Shown here: one piece after another, positions 44,395 to 54,462 of the stretch
Numbering within the stretch: position 1 is the stretch's first letter
Layout of the letters: the number at the start of each line of letters is the position of its first letter
Source: Euleptes europaea
Lineage: Eukaryota; Chordata; Lepidosauria; Squamata; Sphaerodactylidae
DNA: 64,000 nt
Direction: 5' to 3'
NCBI RefSeq assembly: GCF_029931775.1
Contig: NC_079323.1
Coordinates: 31,452,882-31,516,881, forward strand
Notes under the pieces: model-generated
Told to the model about the DNA's origin: nothing
The model's input: the letters and a program-made list of their open reading frames with translations, nothing else
The model's database searches: none
Made by a program: the position numbers and the translations under genes

Positions 44395-47324
44395 TACTTT
44401 GTATCATGCAGTAAATATATCCGGGAAGGTGAGCGTGCACGATTAAAATAATAATGGGGGTTTTCAGTCTGATATTAAGAATGTTACACTGTTGAGTTAG
44501 AATGATCATCAGTGCATGCCCTCTCAGCAAATACTGAAGAGCTGATTTTTCAAAGCTGTCAAGGAACTAAATATTCAGTTGCTAGTTAACAGAAATTTAG
44601 CAGCCAAATCCCTTAGGCAGTTTTGACAATGGAACCTTAGAAGGCTTTAATTAGTCACTTGGCCAGTCTACTTACCACGAGCCCAGTTGAGGTCCTGGAC
44701 ACCCCGCAGGGGATGATGCCTCCCCGCACACTTATTGTGTAACTGTTTCTGTCATTCATGGAAGCATCTAGAAACAGAACTAAATTCAGAATACTGAATT
44801 TGGAGGAAAGGAAGGAATGGGTATAGATATTAGGAAGCAGGGGGAGTAGGGGGGCGAAGAGACAACAGTACCTTCAACCAGGTACAATTACCTCATCTCA
44901 CTGTCCATCACTGAATGGCAGGACAGGAGGCAGGAGGAAACATCACCCACAGTACAAATAATGCCTGCAGTATTGGAATACCGAAGAAATGTATTTGACA
45001 TTGTCACAGTTGAACTGTGGACATCTACAGGCTGTAGAGTTTCTTTTCTGTCTTATTGGTGGGTCTTAGATCATGCACGTAGTGTCTCAAAAGGAAGATT
45101 GATTAGATTCCATAGTTATTTAAGGGGAGGGGAGGAAATGTGCATATGTAACATGGGAAACAATGTATCATGTTACCAGTCAAGTTTCTCCAAAAAACTA
45201 TTATTTCTATGCAGCCTATGCTTCCGTTTCTGATCCTTTCGCGAGAAAAGCTAACAGATCTCCAAACTTTTCTGCATAACAATTTACTTGTCACATTTGT
45301 GTCCCACTTTCTTGGGGCAACATAAACAGGTTGTATCGTTTTATCCTCATGGAAACTCCATTTGGCTGAGAAATAGTGACTCATTGAAGGCCGCTCAGTA
45401 GATTTCTTGTCAACATGAATTTCTCACATCTAACCAAATCAGTTTGGCCCCAGGCAGCTTTGGACAGAACCTTCCTTTTTTAATAATGTGAGCATTCAGT
45501 TGGGTGCCTAAATGAATGGGAGCGCCATGCTCTTCTCCCAGCTATGCTCCACAGTTAATCCAATTTTACACACAGAACCCCACAAAATTACTCCTAAGTA
45601 TTTCTAACAAAAAATAATGTTTCACATTCTCCATTCCCCGAGCAATGGAAAGTTCCAAGGGGCACAACCATGGTGTTTAGTTTCCTTCAGATGGCAGAGC
45701 ATTGGAAACTTTGCAATATTTTATTTATGAACACGTCTGTAGCAAACACACCTACAACAGGTAGCAAGCCTAACCACTCTGCATCAGAGTCACACAGAAA
45801 GCCTGTGCAGCCAAAGGATCTTTGCCTTCTGCAATCTTGAAGCATGACAGCTAGCTCTCAATTCTCTCTCAAATCAAGCTACAAAATCAACCCTCAAGTA
45901 GTTTTTCTGCCTTTTTGAGGGGCATCGTTTCTTGATAGCCTGGAAAACTTCCTCTTTCAAAATAACATCTCAGCGTCCAACTAATGAGAGGTTGAGTCAT
46001 GTATCATATCCCATCCATCCACCCACCGCCCCCACACAAAATCCAGTGTGTGGCAGGGCTTCCTATCTCTTTGCCTTCTTGTGGCTTTTCTTTCTTTTAG
46101 GCTGAAAGTATTCAGCCTCACCTGCTTGTATATATTTTCTTTTTATGGGAGGGAGGTAAGTTGGGTGCAATTTTCTCCAGAAAAAAAGTCAGAGGGAAGC
46201 AATTACAAACTTCTGTCCCACAATGGGGTCTTCTTTGACAGACTGCAGATTCTGCAGTTGCATGTTCTAAAACAAAACATTTCTGGGGGGTGGGAGAAAT
46301 TGCAACTCAGCTGCCCCTCCCTCCCATCCTTGAAAAACAGGAAGATTCTTTTGTTTAAAGTCCCTGGCCCTCCATCAGCTGGCCATTCACAGCGATCGAG
46401 ATGGCTGAACTCACGTATTGTGCAGACATAAATGTCTGCACAACAAAGAGGCAAGGAAAGCAGCAGTCAAGGAAGGAAAAAGGCTTTGTGTAGGGATTAT
46501 CAATGAGATGTGGAAATAAGAAAGCACGGAAAAATAGAAAATGGAGATTAAAGTCCGTGTCAGTTCTCCTCCTACACACGTCTTGCCCTTACCATTTTAA
46601 TTAAACCTTGCCCATGTAGAACTAATAAAATAATCAATGCTCATGCCTCACCCAACAGTGCACTAAGCATGCCAAAGCCTTTACCTGCCCCCACCAGAGA
46701 GCTGGAGATTTGAGCCCAATACCACATTTTATATGTATCCTCAGTGGATGAAAAATGGGGCCTCAGCAAAGAAAACCTATATGGATTCCACAAGTAGGAG
46801 GTGGCTGTAAGAAATCTGCATGCTTTCTGAACTTTCCTGAAAACTTTACTCCCCTCACACATACATATTTTACTCACATACCTCTGTGGAGAAGAAGGTT
46901 GCATTAGAATTGGGCCACTGGCAACTGCTTTCTCTGGAAATGTTTCCTTCTGAACACTGACAATTAAAGAGAGCAGGAACATAAAAATAATTTGTAGGCT
47001 CAGGTCCAATTGCTTCTGACTAGCACTAAAAAAAAAGGAGAAAATTTCCCAGGCAGTCAAGAAGTGATGCCTCTCAGAATTGTGCAACTAAGAAATGTGA
47101 CATTGTCCTATTCAATTAAGAAAACTTAGCGAGAACAGGTCTGGCTAGATCCAAACCAGCTTTTTCACTGGTGAAAAAGGGAAGATGCGAAGATACCCTT
47201 TGACCACAAAAACAGCTATGATGAGGAGCATGGGACAAGCATGCACAAAAATGGTGTGGGCTGTAGCAATTGAGTGAGATGGAATGAAGAAGCAGGCTGG
47301 ATCTAACCACTGGTGGTGGAAAAT
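44395..47324. other. Intergenic, no recognised features
   Basis: About 2.9 kb of single-copy-looking DNA. Open frames of 90-148 residues occur (for example 46641-47087, minus) but none resembles a known protein or shows splice context. Confidence 0.4.
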
Positions 47325-47420
47325 GTTGTCAAGGTTCAGGCACCTTATGGTGACCCCACTGGGTTTTCAAGGCAAGACACAAACAGAGGTGGTTTGCCAT
47401 TGCCTGCATTGCAACCCAGC
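47325..47420 (-). repeat. SINE/BovB-type tail fragment (minus strand)
   Basis: GGTGACCCCACTGGGTTTTC, AAGGCAAGACACAAACAGAG and GTGGTTTGCCATTGCCTGC match the reversed middle of the 5S-type and Sauria-type SINEs. The head is missing. Confidence 0.7.
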
Positions 47421-47669
47421 GGAAGAATCAATCAAAATGTACTGAGCTCAGGAGAGAAGAATTAAGACACTTCTGCAATGTTTCGAAGCCTGAATTTCTA
47501 TATACCTCAGAAGTGATAATAAAGCTTTCTGACCCTACCTAAGTGGAAACTTCAGTGGCTCATGGATAAACACTGCAAAATGATATCCAATGGCGCTATC
47601 CCTGATCACAGCAGCTCCCATTAGCGCAATGCATTACTGGCAGACTTCTTTTTCTACCCTTCTCTCTTT

Positions 47670-47832
47670 GGGCGAAAACGCATGGTCGCTTTAGCCTCCT
47701 TTATTCCCTGTTTAAACCAGGAATTAGCCAGGATTGAACGCCCGTTCGGTGAAACGCATTCTTTCGATCCTGGCTGAATCCTGGCTGAAACAGGGAATAA
47801 AGGGGGGCTAAAGCGACCATGCGTTTTCGCCC
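47670..47832. mobile_element. Long-TIR fold-back MITE, 163 bp
   Basis: The left arm, beginning GGGCGAAAACGCATGGTCGC, is mirrored at the right by GCGACCATGCGTTTTCGCCC. The arms run about 69 bp each (47670-47738 and 47764-47832) with few mismatches and a 25-bp loop. CTTTG occurs at both outer edges (47666-47670 and 47832-47836), a possible 5-bp duplication. The superfamily is not assigned. Confidence 0.85.
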
Positions 47833-50079
47833 TTTGTATATACATTCAGAACCAAGACCAGTCCTCATCCTCCACCACCTGAAAGGCATTGTGAAGTGAA
47901 TGTGCAATGCGGAAGTATTGTGCCCGCAGTATGCTACTCGCGCCTCACTATATCTATTACTGTTCTGCATTGAATTAACATCAACAGCATACCAAGGCAA
48001 TGTATAGAATAGTCCCTGCCCAGTAGGGGCACTCAGAAACTGGAGGTGCAGCTTTGGTCGGTGTCTTGCCATGGTCATGAATTCAACGCAATTGAGTCAA
48101 TGGCAGCTGAATCACCATAACGAGGCCCAGCAGCCCTGAGGCAGCAAAGATTACCACTGTTAAAGAGAACTGATTTCCCTTGATCAGTCAGGTTCCCAGC
48201 CTCGCACTTCTCCTGGACCTTTTATTGGCCCAGTGCCAGAGTCAGGTAATGAAGGCACAACGGGAACATGGGGGGCATAGCTGGTGCAATTTCAGTAAAG
48301 CACCGCAGGCCTCAGGAAATCAGTTCAAAGCAGAGAGCTCTGTGAAGCCCAAAGCTTGAAATGAAATTTCCATAAGCACCCAACAGCCAACAGAATATAT
48401 TCAGGTGTGAGTAATGTTCAGCCAGTGAGGGTCTACTGTGTTTTTTTAATAGTTAGCAAAGCTATCTTTTGTAAGCCAAGCACTATGTATCAAACAGAAC
48501 AAACGCTCCAAAACTGACTGTACTAAAGAGAAATGGAGGTGATTGGTTGATAATGTACTAATTGCCTGATTGGCTGCGTCATATCCAAACACAACATTCC
48601 ATTCACTTGCTAAGATCTTGTTGCATTTGAAATTATAAATTATAAATATGCTTTTAAAAATTATATGGGAACTCCCTGCCAGCCCTCTGGAGATGAGATA
48701 AACAAAAATCCATTTACACCAAAGTGTGACATCCGAGTTTCAGGCCAAGTTTCTAACCATGGGATAATCAAGCAAAATTAAGCCAAAACAAGCAGGAAAA
48801 AGAGGAGGCCAGAGAGCTCAGGCTTTGTCCAAGTCAAAAAAATTAGCATTTTAAAGGATCTAGGTAAGACCCCAACAGGGCTGGGTAAGACCTCTGCTTG
48901 AGACCCAAGAAAGCCATTGCAAGTCACAATAGACAGGACTGCCTTATACAGACCAATGGCTTATCCAGCCTTCTCTGAGACAGCAGTTGTATGTCAGAAG
49001 GGACTGCCGACCTATCAGGGCAGGACTAGTCTAGCCTGTTCATGTGCCTTTTACAGGATGAATCAGCAAGTGAAAATTTTCACAGCATGGAGGCAATCGC
49101 CACATGCTAATTAAAGGCACAACTACAGAGGTCAGTTGAAATGAACCAGAAGAATGCCTCTGGCATTTGGTTATAGTTCTCAGCTGAGGAAGAGCCGCTC
49201 TCTCTACTTTCAGCAGGTGAATTTATGGTGTAAGCACAAGTGCTTATACCAAATCCTTGCCCCCCCACAAAAAAATTAAATAAAGCAAAATGGTAATTTA
49301 AAGTAGCATTTGAGCACTGCACCAAGCACATTTTTTAAAAAAAGGAATACATCACACAATAAAGCCCCAAACAAAGACACAAAAATTTGCAAGTCATCCC
49401 TCTATTATCTGAAATATACCAACATGTTTAACAAGAGAACAAGTGTAACCTCTCTTCTCAGGAAGGAGGCCCATAAAATTTAATGAATTTTATTAATTAG
49501 AAACAATTAATGAGGCTGCAAAGTAATGTGTTTTCTTCCCTCAGCTGGGCCACCTAGCCTAAATACTAGTGTCTAGCACACATTATTGCCATTTCAAAAG
49601 TCTGATTCAGGCTCCATTACAGTGTATATTGGTGTTTTTTTCTTCAAGTAACTTATTGTGCTTATTAATATTCAGAAAAAAATATGGGCGTCTCCAAAGG
49701 GTTTATGCATCCCCCACGCCCCAGTGCACACAAGCCTTGTTCACAAGTTACAGTGAACGCATGTACCCATTTACAGTGCACACTTGATTTTTCTTTATTT
49801 TCATGTTATATTCATATACACTGTGTGATTTAAGCCCTGTATTTGTCCAGATACTGGTCCCCAGTTTCATTTGTCAAGTGAACATGCGTTGGCTCTTTCT
49901 CACAAACAGATGTACACATGCCCATGCAGAATGCACATGTGTCCATATAACACATCAACAAGGTTACATAAGCAGTGCAGTAGGACATTCTGAGGACCAG
50001 GTGATACATTTACACTTCCAGGCATGGCATCAGTGATAAGCACGGATGAGCATTAAAGAGGTCTGTGGTCCCTTTTAAC
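47833..50079. other. Intergenic, no recognised gene
   Basis: Contains a possible SINE body remnant at about 48880-48965 (GGTAAGACCTCTGCTTGAGA..CTGCCTTATACAGACC). Otherwise nothing was recognised. Confidence 0.4.
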
Positions 50080-50150
50080 TAGAGATTGAACCTGAGACCT
50101 TCTGCCTAAAGAGCATGTGCTCCGCCACTGAGTGAAGGCCACTAATGCTC
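50080..50150 (-). repeat. tRNA-like SINE head fragment (minus strand)
   Basis: In minus orientation it reads CACTCAGTGGCGGAGCACAT (A box) and GGTCTCAGGTTCAATCTC (B box), the head of a tRNA-derived SINE without its body. Confidence 0.6.
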
Positions 50151-50770
50151 TGGACATAAATCAATGGCCCCGTAAACACCACTCTGAGTTCCTAGCCACG
50201 CAGGGAAATAAACAACGATTCTGTCCATCTCCTAAGCAAAAAGAAAGGACTGACCACCTGGGGTCCTGAAAAATCCTCACTTCCTTTTTAAAATGAGAAG
50301 GGTCAACCCTTCAGCCCTGCTGAAATCCTGTTTAAAAACAAACAAAAACACTTCAGCAAAGTTGAACTCGGCTCTTGCTTTAATCAAACCAAGTATTATT
50401 TCCTTCTTAAATGAATCCACCAGTTATAAAACAGCTGTTTCATTCTGCTCCCCAGGAGTTGCTAACTTTTGAGGGAAGGACGGTCATAAAGCAATCACTC
50501 GTAGTAGAGGCGTTAGAAAAATCAAGAGAAAATTAAAGGCTGTGAACCATGTACCATTAAGATTTGGGAAAGGAATATTAAACAGTTGATTACATTACAA
50601 CAGTTCACTGATTACCCCCAAATCGAAAGATTTTTATAAGCCATCATCTTGTAAGACACATTAAAAAACTTTTATAAGCTATCAACAGTGGCAGGATACT
50701 ACATCAGAACCTCAGCCCTGATGCAAGGCAGCAATATCTTTTCTAAGAGGCATCATCAAGATCATGCGTG

Positions 50771-51463
50771 TCCCAACTCAGATAAAACCCATTAATAAAG
50801 AACTCTTCCAATATGTGATGATGGCAGTAAGAATTCTGTTTGCAACGTACTGGGAAGCCAAGAATGTTCCGGAGCTGACAGTATGGATTACAAAATTGCA
50901 TGAATTTGTGACCATGTTGAGACTAACACATCTTCTCCGAGGAAAGCCTATCAACGACTACAAGCAGAAGTGGCAATTATTTTTTGACAGATATGTATGC
51001 TATAGTTACGTATATGAAATCAGATTTTAGGGTTATAAGTGAATAAGATCTGAAAGGTTACTTCATAGATTTGAATTCAGTATTTTTAATGAATAGGTTC
51101 AGCTTAATAACCAATGTTATTATTTGAGGTTAAAGCAGAAATAGCAATTATCTTTTGACAGGTATGTATGATATAGTGATATATATAAAATGAGAGCTTA
51201 GGGTTATAAGTGAATAAGGTCTGAAAGGTTATTTCATAGATTTGATTTCAGTACTTTTAATGATTAGGTTCAGCATAAATGAGTGTTGAATGCTCAGCTG
51301 AGTTTTGTATTTTTATAAGAGGTTTTATAGTGGGGTGTGAACAAACAACTGGATTATCTTGGGCACGGTTACAACAAATGAAATGTTAATTTTATCCCAC
51401 CTGTTTCTCCCATTTCTTTTCTGTACCCCTTATTAGAAAATAAAATGTATATATTAAAAAAAA
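50771..51463 (+). mobile_element. 5'-truncated L1 with target duplication; 171-bp tandem in 3' UTR
   Basis: The first about 260 bp encode an L1 ORF2 C-terminal tail ending ..DYKQKWQLFF, alignable with the tail of the full-length L1. A 171-bp unit spanning the end of the ORF and the 3' UTR is repeated (TTTGACAG at about 50983 and 51154). The tail is an A-run at about 51456-51465. AAGATCATGCGTG at 50758-50770 and AAGATCATGTGTG at 51464-51476 form a 13-bp target duplication with one mismatch. Confidence 0.85.
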
Positions 51464-51476
51464 AAGATCATGTGTG

Positions 51477-52232
51477 GGGAAAATTGCGACATGGAGTTAA
51501 AAAATGTGGGTGAGGTTGAAAAATATTGGGTTAAACTTGGGCTTAAAAGCCTCCCAGAACAGTGCAAGTAGTGGTCGATGCCAGATCAGGTCCACCATGC
51601 CTCCCAGCAAGTGGAACCAGCAATAAAATCTGATCATGCCAGTCACCTGTCCAGCATGGAGGATGGAAATGGACTCATCATCACCAACCCCTTCAAACAG
51701 ATGACTGGCCTTGCCAAAGCTGGTTATGCAAACCATCCGTTTGGTGGGTGTGTGCTTGCAGGTACACATGCGCAATTACATGCACATAGACCACCTGTTC
51801 TTTGAATCGATGCAGCTCAATGCCTAGGAAGCGACACAAAAAATATAAATGTGTTTTATTAAAGTTTCCCATAAAACATAATTTTAAAAACAACTTTAAA
51901 AGACCCCTTTTGTACAAAATGGAAATCAAGTAAAAAGCAGCACATGCTTGAGCTTAGTAAAGTTCAGAAAATGTGAACCGTCATAGCTCTTTCACATATG
52001 TATATCTGCACAACCACAGTCACCCACTGCCCTCCTACCATTATGTAAGAAACTGTGACATTCAAGAGTAAGACTGTTCCCTGGACCTTTAAAACCTTGA
52101 CGATAGCTGAGCAGTCACGTGTCTTATGCTTTACAGTAACACATAAGTCACAATGCAATCTCAATTCTCATTTTGCCAAGACACAGAGTGCTGTGAGGTT
52201 TTGTCCTATTCGCAGAATAACCATTATTTCAA
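51477..52232. other. Intergenic to QTRT2 3' UTR; no repeat recognised
   Basis: The right part (from about 51840) is probably QTRT2 3' UTR. A 92-residue minus-strand frame at 51497-51775 has no recognised similarity. Confidence 0.4.
51855..51860 (-). terminator. QTRT2: Candidate QTRT2 poly(A) signal (AATAAA on minus strand)
   Basis: TTTATT on the + strand is AATAAA in QTRT2 orientation, and it is the first such hexamer found after the stop at 52996. Using it would give a 3' UTR of about 1.15 kb that contains the SINE at 52233-52556. Confidence 0.45.
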
Positions 52233-52556
52233 GAAGAAGAAGAAGGAGAAGAAGAGGAAGAGTTGGTTTTTATATGCCGACTTTCTCTACCACTCAAGCA
52301 GAATCAAGCCGGCTTACAATCACCTTCCCTTCCCCCCACAACAGACACCCTGTGAGGTAGGCGGGGCTGAGAGAGCTGTGACTGGCCCAAGGTCATGCAG
52401 CTGGCTTCATGTGGAGGAGTGGGGAAACAAATCTAGTTCACCAGATTAGCCTCTGCTGCTCATGTGGAGGAGTTGGGAATCAAAACCGGTTCTCCAGATC
52501 AGAGTCCACCACTCTAGACCACTGTTCTTGACCACTACACCACACTGGCTCTCTGT
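52233..52556 (-). mobile_element. tRNA-derived SINE with internal box-B duplication (minus strand)
   Basis: In minus orientation: GAGAGCCAGTGTGGTGTAGTG head, two box-B blocks (about 52460-52510 and 52408-52459), TGACCTTGGGCCAGTCACAG body, GTCGGCATATAAAAACCAAC tail and a TCTTC run. It is sense relative to QTRT2 and lies in its probable 3' UTR. Confidence 0.9.
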
Positions 52557-52995
52557 TGGATATCTGTTACAAAGAGAACTACTACTTTGTGTATTCTTTA
52601 TGTTCTTCACAGAGACTTTTAAAATAAAATACGATCCTAAACATACCGATATTTGTGTAATGAAGATGAAATCAGAGCCCAAAATGGAGGCTGGCATTTT
52701 ATATTCTTTTCATCCAGCTTCAATCGTCTCATGATTTATGAAGTTTACCAACAAAACTCAGGATGATAAAAGATGGCTAGCCTAGTGCGGGAAGTCTTGA
52801 AACATGTCCTTAGCTCTTATCTTTCACCTTTCTTCGGCGGAGAGTCTTGTGGGGAAAGGGTTCCACCACTCCTAAGCCTGTCGGGGACCACGAGAGCTGT
52901 GCTCCCAATGACGTAACACTGGTTGTAGGCCAAATATGGAGACTCCAAATCCGTGGGTGGTTCTTCTCCCTATGCTCTTTGTGTAATTTGGGGTC

Positions 52996-53227
52996 TTAAA
53001 CAGCTTGCCTACAGACGATCTCCTTCAATTTATCCAGCCTGTCTTCTTTGAGGGCATCCTGAATAGAATGGAAGAAGGCAAAGTAGTGTTGAAAGTTGTG
53101 CATCATGAGCAGGACACTGGCCAGCAACTCATTGGTCATCAGGAGGTGGTGGACATAGGCACGACTATGATTCTGACAGCAGTAGCACAAGCATCCACTC
53201 AGTAAAGGACCAAAATCGTCCTGGTAC
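52996..53227 (-). CDS. QTRT2: QTRT2 last coding exon (zinc-binding C-terminus)
   Basis: Starts with G completing an Arg codon, then [11 protein letters not shown], the zinc motif [17 protein letters not shown] and the helix [20 protein letters not shown]. It ends RQAV and TAA (52996-52998). Acceptor in gene orientation: TTCCTTTTCTTCTTAG. The acceptor lies within a 9-bp target duplication of the adjacent BovB, so upstream splicing signals come from antisense BovB. Confidence 0.94.
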
Positions 53228-54418
53228 CTAAGAAGAAAAGGAAGAGGCACTAGAGATCATATTGCAAATATACGCTGGTTACTGGAGCATACAAGAGAAT
53301 TTCAGAAGAAAATCAGCTTGTGTTTCATAGATTACAGCAAAGCTTTTGACTGTGTGGATCATGAAAAGCTATGGCTGGTTTTAAAGGAAAAGGGTGTGCC
53401 ACTATATCTGATCGTTTTAATGCGCAACCTGTACTCTGGACAAGAGGCCACAGTTAAAACAGAATATGGAGAAACGGAATGGTTTCCAATTGGCAAAAGT
53501 GTCAGACAAGGATGTATTTTATCTCCCTATCTCTTCAATCTATATGCAGAACATATAATTAGGAAAGCAGGATTAGATTTAGATAAAGGTGGGGTGAAAA
53601 TTGGAGGGAGGAACATTAATAATTTGAGATATGCTGATGACACTACATTATTGGCAGAAAATAGTGAAGATTTGAAACGACTACTGCTGAAAGTTAAAAG
53701 AGAAAGTGCCAAAGCAGGACTATAGCTGAACATCAAGAAAACAAAAGAAATGACTACAGGAGAATTACACAACTTTAAGGTTGACAATGAGGAAATTGAA
53801 ATTGTTCAAGATTTTCTATTCCTTGGCTCCACCATCAACCAAAAGGGAGACTGCAGCCAAGAAATCAGAAGGAGATTGAGACAGGGAAGGGCAGCCATGA
53901 AGGAGCTAGAAAAGATTTTGAAGTGTAAGGATGTGTCACTGGCCACCAAGACTAGATTAATTCATGCCATCGTATTCCCTATTACTATGTATGGGTGTGA
54001 AAGCTGGACAGTGAAGAAAGCTGATAGGAAGAAAATAGATTCCTTTGAAATGTGGTGCTGGAGGAGAGTGTTACGGATTCCGTGGACTGCCAAAAAAAAA
54101 CCAAATCAGTGGGTTCTAGATCAAATCAAGCCTGAACTGACCCTAGAAGCTAAAATGACTAAACTGAGGCTGTCGTATTTTGGTCATGTCATGAGACGAC
54201 AAGAGTCACTGGAAAAGACAGTCATGCTAAGAAAAGTTGAGGGCAGCAAAGTTGAGGGCAGCAGGAAAAGAGGAAGACCCAACAAGAGATGGATTGACTC
54301 AATAAAGGAAGCCACGGCCTTCAATTTGCAGGATCTGAGCAGGGCTGTCAAAGATAGAACATTTTGGAGGACTTTCATTCATAGGGTCGCCATGAGTCAG
54401 AAGCGACTTGCTGGTACT

Positions 54419-54462
<44 letters not shown>

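Noticed and set aside
46641-47087. 148-residue minus-strand open frame in the intergenic region
   Set aside because: No recognised domain and no neighbouring exon; open frames of this length are expected by chance in 64 kb.
51497-51775. 92-residue minus-strand open frame
   Set aside because: No similarity or splice context recognised. It lies just downstream of the probable QTRT2 3' end and could be chance or an unrecognised repeat.
53237-54421. Long reverse-transcriptase frame as a host gene
   Set aside because: BovB LINE by motifs, 3' end and target duplication; one in-frame TAG.
54421-54461. (AC)n tract as an independent microsatellite
   Set aside because: It directly follows the BovB 3' signature and precedes the target duplication, so it is the element's own tail.
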